Source: Adenanthera pavonina
Taxonomy: Eukaryota; Streptophyta; Magnoliopsida; Fabales; Fabaceae
Direction of reading: 5' to 3'
Assembly (NCBI GenBank): GCA_026686845.1
Contig: JAIVEN010000016.1
Span: 8,511,501-8,575,500, forward strand
DNA: 64,000 bases
The notes under the pieces: generated by a model
Databases searched by the model: none
What the model was told of the DNA's origin: nothing
The model's input: the letters and a program-made list of their open reading frames with translations, nothing else
Shown: in pieces, positions 1 through 13,193 of the stretch
Layout of the letters: each line of letters starts with the position of its first letter
Numbering within the stretch: the stretch's first letter is position 1
Program-made: the position numbers and the translations under genes

Positions 1-2390
1 CATTTATTTTTTGATATGTACTAAATATGACTTGGACTTCCTTTACCTCTCTCTCCTTTTACATTTTCCTTAATAAGTCCTTTGTCCTATTAAATATGGC
101 CTCATTTCTTTGTCATGCTTCTCAAGGACCAGATATGCAAGAACATTGATCAAAGGCTTGAGTCTGTTTGGTTTATCATTCAGTTGGATAAACCTACATT
201 TACAAATGTATTTTTAAATACTTAAGTTTGCAAAATGAAAACAAAATGAGTTTTTAATATGTTTAGCATTCTTTGTGGGAAACTCTGGGGGATTACAAAC
301 AAAAGGCTTTTTATGAAGGAATCATTTATTTTGGAGGGAATCATCCATACTTTACATGTTATAGTCAATCACACCATTAAAGCCAAAAGAATCTTAGATT
401 ATGTTTGGTACACATGAAAGAGGTCTCATGAATAAAAAAGAAATTCCTATGAAATTTGTTTAGAACACATTATTCACATTTTTTATAAATATAAAATAGT
501 GTTTTTATGGAACTCTTCTCTTATTTTCCTTTTCCCTTTCCATTTCCCTCAAAATAACTCATTCCTACCAAACATAACATTAGTTTTTATTTATTTATTT
601 ATTTAGGATCCTCTTGATATTTTATTTTTCTTTCCTCAGTGTTGCTTTAGATTTTCTTTAGTTTAGTTTGGACTCTCTTTGTATTCTTTGATTTTGAATG
701 AATTCCTCCCTTTCTTTAAAAAATGTAAGTCTAATGCTTTGAGTGTGCCATTGGATTTGCACATCACGTTCTCACTTTTTCTGCTTCCTTGACAAATTTC
801 ATGTAGGTAAACTCCATTTGAACTTTTTTTTTTAATGGAAAGTAAAAAACTTCCTATGAACTTTTAGAACCTCTACTATGTTGTTTTTGAAATTTTTATA
901 TTTTGAGAAAAAATGTTGGGCACAATTATTTTAAATTGGTTTAACACATATTGGATGTGGCTCATTAGAAATTTGAGGTAACACTGATAAATTGTTGTTG
1001 TTGACTTCTTGTTGTTATTATTAAAACAAAAAAGTTTTAGAATTGCCGGTGTGAAATAAGGTATAATATAACATATGATAGGGTAAAATTTAATAAGATT
1101 CTAATATTATATAATAATATTTTATGTAATAATATATAAAATTATATACTACGTAGTACTAAATGAAATTTTTTTGGGAAAGATTATATTGTTTGATACA
1201 TTTTACATTTGTTAATCTTGAAAAAAATATAAAATGACACATAAAAATAAAATTTTCATATAAAGTCTCAATAGAAAAATTAACATAAACTGATACACAC
1301 CCAAACCAGCGATAAATCCCTTCATCTAAGTGCTTGGTTTCAAATATGATCTCTGATCTCGAAAGAAAGTTATCAGCTTTTTTTTATTTTGTCCAATTTC
1401 ATTTACTAATTACTACAGTGGATAACAGAAACATTATGACTCAGATTCATGAAGACAGAGTCGAAGAAGGGAAACCCATAGCACAATGTATAAACACTTA
1501 AACCATCACAGATAGCAAATGACCAAATAAGAAAAAAATTTACAGATCGAACGGTCACAAATACAATCAGGCTATTAGCCTAATAGCCTACGCTAGACCA
1601 ACTCATGAAAAATCCATCAAGTTCTTGCAAACCTACATAGAAGAGGTTTGGCCATTTTTTTGGGGTAAGTAAGAAGCTTGGCAAAAAAAAGATATGTTTT
1701 ATAATTATTTTTCTTTTGGCGAAAGAAATAAGAAAAAAAGAGATTTTTCCTTTAATTGAAGTGTGTGTTGGTACTTTGTACCTAACCTAACATGCTTTTT
1801 TGAATATTTTATAAAACATGTCTTTCTAAAAATTTTAAGATTTTTTTATAATATTTATTATTTTAAAATATCAATGAAGTATTAATTATATTTTTTACTA
1901 TTTTAACCACCACTAATAATCTTAATTCTTTCTTGATATATGTAAAATAAATTTATAATTTTATAATAATCTATATTATTTAATAACTTTCTTAATATAT
2001 ATGAAAAACTCTAAAACTACACTTTATATCTATATCAATCCAAGGGAGTATACAAGTCATATTAAGCCACTTAAGATAAACTTAGCATTAAAAGAAGGTA
2101 AAGTGAGATGTGATGTGGACAAAAGTATAAGGTTTAAGGTTTAAAACTTCCTAATGTTAAAAAAAAAATCGTAGTCTGACTAATTTCAATTAACTTTTGT
2201 TGGTAATTTACATTTAAATTCATTTAATTAGATTAAAAGATGTCAAACCGACTAATTTTATTTTTGATTTAATTGGGATGTTTGAGAGTTCAAGGGTTTT
2301 TCTTACCATAAAAAGAAAAGGGTTCGATGGGTTCAATATTTTAGCGAATCGGTCTAATTGAGGTGTAAACCGTAAAACAAAAGTCCCCCT
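1..2390. other. Intergenic, no gene recognised
   Basis: AT-rich DNA upstream of RPT6. It holds one small inverted-repeat element (398-579, listed separately) and many poly-A and poly-T runs. The only open frames are short, with no protein-like composition that I recognise on either strand. Confidence 0.6.
398..579. mobile_element. Small MITE, PIF/Harbinger-like
   Basis: The left end reads ATTATGTTTGGTA and the reverse complement of the right end reads TGTTATGTTTGGTA, giving short terminal inverted repeats. TTAG flanks both sides (394-397 and 580-583), which fits the TTA-type target duplication of PIF/Harbinger elements. It is about 180 bp long with no coding capacity. The family assignment is inferred from the TIR and duplication only. 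Confidence 0.45.
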
Positions 2391-2508
2391 GGTTGTACCG
2401 ACGATCCATCGTTTATTACAGCCCACGAAACGAATAGAATATATAGAGTGAAAGATCAGCTTCCGGATTTGCAAATCGATCGATCCCTAGTCACTGAAGG
2501 GTTTTCCA

Positions 2509-5500
2509 ATGGCGACGGTAGGAGTGGAATTCAAGCAACCGGAGGCGGCACCCGAAGAGACGTGCTCGGCGAAGCCCGCCAAGCAGGGCGAGGGTCTTCG
2601 TCAATACTATCTTCAGCACATCCACGAGCTTCAGCTTCAGGTCCGCCAGAAGACCCATAACCTCAACCGGCTCGAGGCTCAGCGAAACGAGCTTAATTCC
2701 AGGGGTGAGTTTCTTCCACTAACCCTAGCCCTAAACTTTTATTTGCCCTTTGATTTTAAGATTTCTTTCGTTCCCGGAGGTATTTGCCGCTTTATATCAG
2801 ATTTGATTTACTATGAATTAAGTATTTTATGATATTGTTATAGGAAATTTAGCTGAAACGGTTAAATCACAGAAGCGTTAATGATACTTTCACACAGAGG
2901 GTGTGGATGGTTATTTATGTCACGCTTAAATTCTTGGTTTTGATTGCTCTTCTGCCCTAATTTCTTCGGTCTCAATTCATTGTCTGATTAATGTTTTCTT
3001 AACGATGCAAAATTGAGACAGTGAGAATGCTTCGAGAAGAACTGCAGCTTCTTCAGGAGCCTGGATCATACGTTGGTGAAGTTGTCAAAGTTATGGGAAA
3101 GAACAAAGTCTTAGTGAAGGTCAGCTGATGTTGCATTCTACTATTATCTCTTATTTGATTAGGGACGTGGGTTTGAAGCTTTGTCATCTTTTTAACTACG
3201 GTCACTTGCATCAATTTCTATTTTCTTTTAAATACATTATATCTTGCTAGAAAAATGTTCTAGAAGGTTGTTAGCTGAAGAATTGAATAACTACTGCTTA
3301 ATTTTGTTTGGACATAAAGTAGGCTTGTGAAAATTGTTTTTTAAATCAAGGTTTTCCAGGTGAGGTCAACTGGATATATGTAGTCATTGTCATTCAGCTG
3401 AATTTGGAGTAAAAGTAAACTATTTCGCCTACTGGCATTAGCACAATAGTAGTGTGCGAACTTCAATATTAGAATAGGACGTGAAGGATACATCTCCATC
3501 CACCATATGATGTTTTTGTTAATCACTTTATTTTACATAATTTTTGGTCTGATAACCTAATCCACCATAGTTATCTGTTTTATCCCTGGAATTAAGAACT
3601 GCCATCTTGCTTGCCTTACTCACATTTTGTGTCCTTAATGGTTGTTGAGTGCTTGGTTTGGCTGTGAAGCATGGATGTGCAAGTACTCAATCTGTACCCA
3701 TACTGATTACAATTGGCTGCTCAAACTACTGGGGCATGGAAAAATACAAACCACGTCTCTATCATTCATTTTTTTTTCAGTTTGAATTTTTGGTCGGGTA
3801 GTTATTAGGGTAAGGTGTGGATATGCCCTTTATTCACCCTGCAAGAGTAGTCTCCCAGCTTTGGAGCTCTCAAATCAAATTCTACTGACTCAACAAACTT
3901 GTTATAAAACTACATATATATACATAAAAAATTAAAAAGAAAAAGTACAAAGTATCTTAAAAACAAATAAAGTATGCTCTGTCTTTCACACACAGCTCAA
4001 TCATCATATATTAATGAAGTTATATATATGAACTTCATATTTATGATAGAAAACCTGTGTTTGCTATTTTTGTTTATTTTATATTATAGAATATAGATTG
4101 TTCGTTATATATTTTTATTGTTGTTGGAGTTGTTATATATTAAAATATTCATTATTTATATTTATGTAGTTTGTGTTGCCATGTTCATTCATCTTTTTCA
4201 TAATAATTTGCTGCATTCAACCCTCCCGTACTAGGTATGATATCTGCATTCTTAGTTGTTGCAACATAAGTGTATTTGACTGATTGAGGCCATCTTTGAT
4301 TATTTATGCAAGAAAACACCGAAGAAGTAATGTCTAGGACTGCACATTTGTTGTATTTCCCCAATATTGGTAGCCATAAATTCATGATTTTTTCTGATGA
4401 AAATTATGTTCATTCATGCATGACATTGACACTATAGAATGAAAATAAAGCAGAAGCACTAATTCTGTTTGTTTTCTTCAGGTTCACCCAGAAGGAAAAT
4501 ATGTTGTTGATATTGATAAAAGTATTGACATTACAAAGATTACTCCATCAACCAGGGTTGCTCTTCGCAATGACAGTTATGTTCTTCATTTGGTCCTGCC
4601 TAGCAAAGTTGATCCGTTGGTCAACCTAATGAAAGTTGAGAAAGTTCCTGATTCTACCTATGACATGATTGGTGGTCTGGACCAGCAAATCAAAGAGATA
4701 AAAGAGGTACTCTCTCTCTCTCTCAGATTTTACTATAAGCACTCAAAGATTATTATATCTCTCTGATTTGATGTTTGATATCATATTATCCTTTTGTATG
4801 TCTATGTAGCATTACTTCTCTCTTGATCACATTCTGAACCTGTGTTTGAATGTGTATGCATATATGCTGGAATTAAATATTATGAAACCCATTATAATTG
4901 TTGCTTTTGCTCATTTGGAAATTATATTTACAGGTTATTGAGCTGCCTATTAAACATCCTGAACTGTTTGAAAGCCTTGGAATAGCTCAACCAAAGGTAG
5001 TATCTTGTGCAAAAGTTATTTTATAAATTATTTATACTTTGTTCAGCCAAGAATATTTGCTTGAGTTTTGTTCTTCTCTCATGCTCACTTGCACCCTTTT
5101 TGGTTTTCTTATTTGCTGACTTCTCTTCACATACCACAGGGTGTCTTGCTCTATGGGCCTCCTGGTACAGGAAAGACATTGTTGGCTAGGGCTGTGGCAC
5201 ATCATACTGATTGTACATTCATCAGGGTTTCTGGTTCTGAGTTGGTTCAGAAATACATTGGAGAAGGTTCTAGAATGGTTAGAGAACTTTTTGTTATGGC
5301 CAGGTTTGTCCTATTTACTCAGATTCAGTAATTCTTATTCATCTGTCACTTCACCCCAAAAGAAAAGAACTACTAAATACTGCTGTCTGCTTGGCTCCAA
5401 TATATTGTGGGTAGAGAACAATTCTAAGTAAAGGCTGAATGCTGTGTATGATTGGAATGTAGTGTGAATATTGAAAATCTTATGTGATTCAATTTTTTTG

Positions 5501-7417
5501 GTCACCATTAGACTTGCTTGGCTTTTGGCATTTATTTTATGGCAGAACAATGTTCTTTTTGTAGGGAGCATGCTCCATCTATTATCTTCATGGATGAAAT
5601 TGACAGCATTGGATCTGCTCGGATGGAATCTGGAAGTGGCAATGGTGATAGTGAGGTGCAGCGCACTATGCTGGAGCTTCTCAACCAGCTGGATGGATTT
5701 GAAGCTTCAAATAAGATCAAGGTAATGCATGATGCTTCAGAATGGTGCTATAATGTAGTAACTACCAACTAGTAAAGGTGATTAATGTTGTTTCTGTTCT
5801 GAATGTATGAGGATTCTGTAATGTAAAGGCTCATATTTAATCATTATGCCTGGTTCATTCATTTAAGTGAATAGTTTCCTGGAAAGCTCTAAAAGGAAAT
5901 CTGTAATTTACAGGTTTTGATGGCTACAAATCGCATTGATATCCTGGATCAAGCGCTTCTTAGACCTGGACGGATTGACAGGAAGATTGAATTTCCAAAC
6001 CCTAATGAAGAGGTATGCATCAATGCTTTCATTATACCATTTCATGTACTTGCATGGAAGAAAGGGTGAATACACTGTAATTCATAAATATTTCTCTTTC
6101 TCAACATGATTTTGCTTTGAATTCCTTGCAGTCTCGGCTGGATATTTTGAAAATCCACTCTAGAAGGATGAATTTGATGCGTGGAATTGATCTGAAGAAA
6201 ATTGCAGAGAAGATGAATGGAGCTTCTGGTGCAGAGCTCAAGGTATTTTTCTCTTTATTTGCATTTCATCTTTGATTTTTTATGCTCTCCAATTTGCGAT
6301 CTGCGATCTGCGATCTGAATAGTGGTCCCTGTTTGAGCAATGGGTGGTAATTGCTGAGAATTGTTGGTGTTTTCAATGATTGTTCTAGGACTGTACCTTT
6401 TCAGTTCTGGTAGCCTTTGTTGTCAACTGTCATGTATGCATGCTAGCTGAGAAGCAGGGGACTTTGCTCAATTCATCTAAGTCTAAATATAGTGTCGATT
6501 TTGAATAGAGTAGTAAGATTGAGTTAAATTTGATTGGTGGTAGTAACCTGGGGTAGGAATAAGGGCTTCTGAAGAACAAGCCTTGAGAACAAGCGTGAGC
6601 TTGAACTTTGAACATACGCACCATCAATATATTTGGGATGGTTCGATCAAATGGAGACTGCTAGTTTTAAAGTATTAAAGAGAGCTTCCAAACTTGGAGT
6701 TGCATTTCACAAGTATTATATGTCAAAATTTTGAGCAACAGAGACATGCACAACAAAACACTTTTAAGAGGGATGAAAGAACAAGTATAGTTTCACAGTT
6801 GTGAAATAAAATTTTATGATATTAAAGGGAACTTCCTAACTTGGAGTTGCATTTCTCAAGCATTATGTGTCAGAATTTTGAGTGATAGAGACAAGCGCAA
6901 CATAACGCATTAAGAGAGACGAAAGAACAATTATAGTTTCACAGTTGTAAAACATTAGTTTGCCTTTAGTATAGTTGCATATGAAGATAAGATGATAGTC
7001 AGCTGGTTGTGCCTTGAGATCTTGTGATATGTATTTGCTTAAACAGATACAATGGTCAAACAGTGAGGAGATTTTGTAAAGCAAGTCATCATATGGTATT
7101 AACTTGTTCAAAAAATGCCGTTTGAATGATTGTAGAAGGATTCACGCAAAAAGTATTTTAAGTCCCAGCGGTAGAGGCAACTCTTTTGATGTTTTCTATA
7201 CCAAATTAATGCTCTTCTTTTTAAGTGGTGGTGCCAAATTGAAATTAATATTGAATTTTCTTGTGTGTATTGGAAGGCGGTGTGCACAGAAGCTGGAATG
7301 TTTGCTCTGAGGGAGAGAAGGGTCCATGTGACGCAGGAAGATTTTGAGATGGCTGTAGCCAAGGTGATGAAAAAGGAAACTGAGAAGAATATGTCATTGC
7401 GCAAGTTGTGGAAGTGA
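2509..7417 (+). CDS. RPT6: 26S proteasome regulatory ATPase subunit RPT6 (subunit 8)
   Basis: Nine exons: 2509-2704, 3022-3119, 4482-4706, 4934-4996, 5140-5303, 5565-5721, 5914-6012, 6132-6242, 7277-7417. They total 1254 nt and encode 417 aa, the usual RPT6 length, and all introns are GT-AG. RPT6 is one of six AAA+ ATPases in the base ring of the 19S particle, which unfolds ubiquitinated substrates and feeds them into the 20S core in cytosol and nucleus. The N-terminal coiled coil (YYLQHIHELQ to NELNSR) is in exon 1. Exon 5 carries the Walker A motif GPPGTGKT, exon 6 the Walker B IIFMDEID, and exon 7 the arginine-finger stretch LLRPGRIDRK. The protein ends MSLRKLWK and lacks the HbYX tail, as expected for RPT6. 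The start is the first ATG of exon 1. An AT-rich TATA-like stretch at about 2439-2446 and a GCCCA motif near 2421 lie just upstream. No disabling change was seen. Confidence 0.96.
6674..6958. repeat. Imperfect tandem duplication inside RPT6 intron 8
   Basis: A block starting ATTAAAG at 6674 recurs from 6821, a period of about 147 bp. Both copies contain AACTTGGAGTTGCATTTC and TATAGTTTCACAGTTGT. The two units differ at many positions, so the duplication is not recent. It lies in the long 1,034-bp last intron and does not touch an exon. Confidence 0.8.
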
Positions 7418-8634
7418 TTTGTATTTCAATGCATCCATTAACCGCGCTGTCTGTGGTATCTTGAACAGAAGACCTTAGGCTTGTTCCCAGTTTCCATACG
7501 TTACACCGTTTTTCGTAGTGCTTTTATTGCTGACAAAAGTTGTGTACGAAATCATGATTTTTCTCTTTTAAAGCTTGGAGTTCTGCATTATGGGGCCCAA
7601 ATATTCATTGTGCTTTTTCCTGATATTTCAATACAAGACAGATTCAGAAATTACTCGAATGAGGACATGATTTCAGAATTAGCTAGGTTGGCAAATAATT
7701 CAACCTGTGGTTTTTGGCTAGTACACACATAGTAGGTTTGGGAATGCTGAACATTATTTTCAAAAGATCAAACAAAATTCCCAAGGAACACACACACGAT
7801 TGACCCAAAAACCAAAGAAGTTAATATAGTAGTAGTAGGTTAAAATTCTGAAAAGAAGTGAATGCTTGACAGGAAATTATATAAAGGGCACGGATTACGG
7901 AACAAAGAGGCAGCTGGTATGGCCAACAGCTAAAGGTGAGGGTGGTGATGATATTTTGCAATTTGCTTTGTGGTTCACAAGTATCGCTTTCTCGGGCCAT
8001 TAAATTTAATGACTGATCTCCTTATCCGGGGAGCATTTAATCCCAAAGCGAAATAAGTCAAACGTACTTGTGGGGAGCGTGGGAGGTAGCTCTTTAATTT
8101 AATTAGTTTGGCTTTTGAGTTTACTGCTGAGGTCCATCTGCACGTTGTTTTTCTCAAAACTTTCACTTGTATGTTTTGAATTTAATTTCGTTTTCTAATA
8201 ATGTCTTTTAATGTTAGCTTGCAATTTGTAAGCTAAATCATTTTCTACAAAATTTTAAAAATGCAATTTTACAAATTTTGGATGCTTTATATTCTCTTCC
8301 ATTTCAAATATAAAACTTTTTATCTTAATTCAAAATATATGGTCCTTTCTAGAATATATAATAGTATTTATAAAAAATTTCCTGTATAAAATTCATTTCA
8401 AAAGGGAAAAATATATTGAATAAGGGTAATTTTAAAAAAAATATTATAATTTTTAAAAAAATAAAGTTTAACTCCTATATTTAATTCATATGATTTGGTT
8501 AAAAATAACTTATATTAAAAATTAAATTTATATTAAAAATTAGAGGGAGTGCATCAATACATATAGATAAATATATAGATACACAGATAGATGGATAAAA
8601 ATCTAGTTGTGCCATACAACTGTTTTATAAAAAA

Positions 8635-9407
8635 TGTTAAAGTATACTTTTTATCCTTTAATTTTGAGATAAGTTTCATTTTAGTCCTTTAATTTTATTA
8701 TGTTTCATATTAATCCTTTAACTATTAACATGTAATCAAAGAATTCCTAATTCTTAACACCGTTAAATAAACTAATGGAAAATAATAATTTACCTATTTA
8801 AAAGTAACATCATTAATATTATTATGTATTAATTAATATAAAATTATAACAAAAATAATTTTAAGGCCTAAATATTTACTATTTTAAAAATACGTTAACA
8901 AAATAAATATTTTTATTTTTAGGTTTTAAATATTTATTTTAAGACATTAAAATATTTTTATTATAAAAAATAAATATTTATTTTTTACACTTTACATTCT
9001 CAAGTTAAATTTTTCAACTTGTAAACTTGTCCAAAATAAATAAAAATTATTCATTTTAATATAATAATTTTAAATATTTTACCACAATATTTTAAAAATA
9101 ATTTATTCTAAGGTTATAATTTTTAATACCTTGAATTAACATATTTTTTAACTTTTTTATTTTTCTAAGGTACTAATTATTTATTTTGAGCCTAAAAAAT
9201 GATAATTATAATTAGTATATTAATTAATGTATAATAATAGTAATTAGATAAATTTAAGTAAATTTTCTATTAACTTGTTTAACGGTGTTAAATTCAGGAA
9301 TCTTTTGACCACATCTTTAAAGTTAAATGATTGTAATGAAACTTTTAAAAGTTAAAGGATTAAAATAAAATCTGTTTCAAAGTTAAGGAATCAAATATAC
9401 TTTTACC
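8635..9407. mobile_element. Mutator-like MITE, copy 1 (long TIRs, 9-bp TSD)
   Basis: The terminal inverted repeats are about 130 bp. The left end starts TGTTAAAGTATACTTTTTAT and the right end, reversed, GGTAAAAGTATATTTGATTC; both run inward to AACACCGTTAAA. The element is flanked by an exact 9-bp duplication TATAAAAAA (8626-8634 and 9408-9416), the length typical of Mutator-type insertions. It is 773 bp and has no transposase. A relative lies at 49525-50316 in opposite orientation and a split one at about 20297-21780. Confidence 0.8.
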
Positions 9408-11073
9408 TATAAAAAAATAATTGAACTATTAGAAATTATGTGTTTTCTTGTGATTGAAAAGAAGACATATTTTCTTAACTATTTCTTCCTATTCATTTTA
9501 TAAGGTATTTTGAAAAGTTTTTTTTTTGTTCATAATATAAGGTGTCATGTATTGATTTATCTTTTTAACCCCTCATATATTTAATGACTAGTTTTATAAC
9601 TTTTGTTAGAATAATTAAAAATAATGGAATAAATAGAGATAAAAAAGATTTTTGACTTTTTTATAAGCTTAAAAATGCAATAAAATTTCTTTAAAATATG
9701 TAAAATTATTGAAAATATTTTATATTTTGGACGAGAGCAAATAGTAGGCTTATTTTGCTAATAAATTCGTATTCAAATAATAAACCAGTCAAATTCTCAA
9801 TTTGGCTCTATGTTATGGCTAATTGCTTATTTAAGAGTTAGCTTCTGGCCCTAAAATACAAAAGGTTTGCTGTTTTACTACCTCAATTTTTAATAAACGC
9901 TTAAATTGAATATATTATTGTTGTTACTGTTCTTTCTATTTTTCTTACGAATTGTTATATAGAGTAACTTATTTGCAGGCCGGAAAATTAAAAAGAGTTT
10001 AAACCGATTTTAGTCCGTTTGCTTGACTTTTTGACACGGAAGAACCTCTACGAAATAAAATTATGTTGCGAGAATAATGTGTTGGACTATATTTTTCTAT
10101 AAAGAAATTTTAATTACAGGAAAATCAATTTTGTTATTAAGTGAAAAAAGAACAATAAAATAGGTTGTTATCCTAAAAAAAAACAGAAGAGAAACTTGCT
10201 CCAAGACAAAAACACATCAGCCTCAAATCATTAATCACTGCAATCACTTGTTATTTTGATTTACCGACCATCTTTGAGATATATCTTTTAAAATAATTTG
10301 ACACTAAAAGATCATTTTCAGAGAAATTTATCAACTATAATAATAGTAATGCAAGTAATTATATGATCTTACATTGTTGTTATAACTGCTCATTTAATTA
10401 TATTTATCCTTTTTCATTATTTTTACCTATAAATAGAAACCATTTACATAAGTAACCTTTCAGAAAAAATTTATAATGCCAAATATAAATGAGAGAAATT
10501 TGTGAAGTATTAATTACTTTATTCTAAATATTCTTATTGAAAATGGCTTTATAGAGTATTACACCCTCATGTTTGTAAAAATTATCATTTTAGGACTTTT
10601 GAAATTTTACGTGATATTTGTGACTTTAGAATGCCAATAAAACATTAATTACTTATTTTATATTTTACTATTTATTAATAATAAATGGATCATTCAAGAA
10701 GGCATTCAAATTAAAGTTATTTTGATAAAATATTGTTGAATTTTCCACCATTATAAGTGATTCAATGATTTCCTTGATCTACATGGAAAATTTTAAAATG
10801 ATAGTTTTTACTAATTGGAGGCATTAATTATTTTAAAAAGTTTAAATCTATGATATTTATTGGTGACAAAAATAAAAATAAAAGTAATTTATAGACAATT
10901 TTGTTAATACAATTTTTTTTTTTTGCCTCCCACGAGAAAGTTAAAACTTTAAGTAGTTAAATCTTACGGAGTGATATATCATTTTTTCTGACATTCGATT
11001 TTCATTATCTTATGTTAATTTGATATAATTGTACGGCTCAACCTCGTGAACCCTAATCAAATCCAAATCCTCC

Positions 11074-11316
11074 TTGTGCTCATCACAAGCCACATACTCA
11101 TCAGATCTAAACAAATCTGGACAGTCCAAATTTATAGTTTTTTATTTAATTTTTTTACATAATAACAGTATTTTTTTAAAATGTGATGATTGTAAAATTA
11201 TATCTACTTTATATTATATATCTAATAAAACAAAAACATAAAAAAATATAATAATAATTTTAATCAGATCTAAATAATCCAAATCTGATGAGTACATGGT
11301 GAAGGGGGACTAAGTC
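11074..11316. mobile_element. Possible Mutator-like MITE
   Basis: An inner inverted repeat around ACTCATCAGAT is present at both sides (about 11095-11108 and 11282-11296). The segment is bounded by the direct repeat CAAATCCTCC at 11064-11073 and 11316-11325. That fits a 9-10 bp target duplication. The outermost bases of the two ends match poorly, so the exact boundaries are uncertain. Confidence 0.4.
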
Positions 11317-11533
11317 AAATCCTCCATGGCATGATTGGATGATTCTACGTAAGACGACAAAATTTGTTAATGAAGACTTCAAAATTGATAGAAAGACCTC
11401 AAGGATAACGCTCACCCCCCTCCCCGATCACAAACCAAAAGAAATCTAAAAGGCATTGCTTTCCTTTTCTTTTCTTTTCTTTTTTTTTAAATATTATATT
11501 GTCCAGTTTTCCTCTTTTCATTTCATCTTCAAC

Positions 11534-12358
11534 AATGTTGAGAACTCAAATACAACCACTCATCTACCTATTGATCACCTTCATTAATCTTCGCTTCCCT
11601 TCCTTTGCTGATGTTGGTACTGCTGCTCAATACTCTCCTCCCTACTTACGTATGTGCTCTTCAAACCTCTTAGTTCTCCATAATTATAGTCAATGCTCTA
11701 TTTGTTATAATTTTTAATATTTTATATTGACATTGATGATTGTGAAAATCTAATGAAGTTTCTATATGATATGATATATAGCGACGGAGTGTTACGGCGG
11801 CGAGGCCTTACAGTTCCCATCGAGCAACCTGTTTGCGGCGGCCGGGGATGGAATATGGGATAATGGGGCGGCGTGTGGGAGGCAGTACTTGGTAAGGTGC
11901 ATAAGTGCAGAGCAACCCAGGACTTGCATTCCACAGCAGAGCATTCAGATCAAGATCGTTGATTATGCCGTCTCCACCGTCTCCATGCCGTCGGCCACCG
12001 GAACCACCATGGTCCTTTCTCAGAAAGCTTTCCAGTCTATCGCTAATTCATCTGCTGCTCTCATCAATATAGAGTTTCAACAGTAAGTTCATCTTCTTCC
12101 TTTTCATCTGGCTTCTTCTTCTTTTGAAGCGTGTGATTGTCTCTCACTCCAAGGAGCAGTTTGCGATTATTGTTCATTCCAATAACGACATACAAGATAT
12201 ATTATATTATTTCATGTTATCAAGTTTGATACGACAAGTGAAGGTTGTCATAGAAAAGAAACAATTGAAATTTTATAAGAATTTTTCCAACTTTTTTTTT
12301 GGGTCATTTTTTACGCAGTCTGACCATATTAATGAATATCCTTCTGTGCAGGGTCTGA
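11534..12358 (+). CDS. EG45-like / plant natriuretic peptide-like secreted protein
   Basis: Exons 11534-11649 and 11782 onward. Exon 2 either stops at TAA 12084-12086 or, more likely, splices at the GTAAGT overlapping that stop into a tiny exon at 12352-12358 (donor 12083/12084). Both versions end INIEFQQ, and the spliced one adds Val. The product is about 140 aa. A hydrophobic signal peptide (LIYLLITFINLRFPSFA) leads to a small double-psi beta-barrel domain with ECYGG, the family motif AACGRQYLVRC, and the IKIVDYA strand. Members are apoplastic expansin-like proteins without wall-loosening activity, and some act as natriuretic-peptide-like signals in ion and water balance. Unusually, the cysteine pair normally found just after VDY/VDF is replaced by VDYAVSTVSM, leaving four cysteines in the mature part. 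The promoter is a CT-rich stretch with TTTTCTTTTCTTTTC before the start. Confidence 0.83.
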
Positions 12359-13193
12359 GAGAAAGATCTTCAGTACTGTTCACTAGAGTATTATTATTAA
12401 GTTTTCTGGAAGAGGGCTTCAGTGGTTGTTTTTTCAAATCTACGAATGGAATATGGAATTAAATTTGTTGTTTTTGTTGGAGCGTACACATGTTTCTACC
12501 TTTCTGTTGTAAACTTCTGATTGTGAAATAATTCTACAGTCAGCCTATGTTAGAAGAGTGCTTACAATCAATCAAATTCTTGTGGGAAATTTCCTATGTA
12601 CCTTCTGGCTATGAATGCTCCTTTGGAAGTTATTTGGTGCAATGACTTATACTTTTCTTAGTACGTTAATTGGAGTCAAATCACTTCAGTTCCCACCTAT
12701 TTCCCATTTTCCACTCCAGAAGAAATCAGAGAAGTGATTCTTTGGTTTTGGTCACCTTAACAGAAATTTGTTAACAATCAGTGATATGTTAGAACTAGTA
12801 TTGATATCAATTTATGAAAGAGAAATGACCATTCATAATTTAATTACATTCATTACCTATTCCTTATAAACCAACAATATGTATTTCTTGTTTTAGTAAC
12901 ATGAAGTTCACGTTTTTAACTTATTTTCACAATAAAATAACCAAATAGGACTCCAGGCAACAAGGGATGAGTTGTCTTTGGGTTATTTTCTTGCATCAAT
13001 GTAATCATAGTTCTCTTTGACATGTTTTCACTCTTCTATTTCTACTCAATACGGATCATCTATCATATTAAGTGATGGTGATAACTCCTATGCTTTTGGA
13101 ACTCTGTATATCCTGTTGGTTCATAATCGGCAAAAAATATAAAACATAAGAGGAAAAAGTTCTTCTATTGAGTACAAAAAAATCATATACCTG
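12359..13193. other. Spacer between convergent genes
   Basis: This is the 3' flank of the EG45-like gene and of the K+ channel gene, which converge here. It must hold both 3' UTRs and poly(A) sites. I see no further gene. Confidence 0.6.

Larger units (their letters stand above)
7418..11533. other. Intergenic, MITE-rich, no gene recognised
   Basis: Spacer between RPT6 and the EG45-like gene, starting with the RPT6 3' UTR. It contains the Mutator-like element at 8635-9407 and a second candidate at 11074-11316. A weak inverted-repeat candidate lies at about 8285-8555 (CTCTTCCATTTCAAATAT opposite a GAGGGAGTG end). The remainder is AT-rich with no credible reading frame. Confidence 0.6.

Noticed and set aside
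8285..8555. Possible Stowaway/Tourist MITE next to the Mutator-like copy 1
   Set aside because: Only a few bases of the supposed ends pair, and no target duplication is visible.
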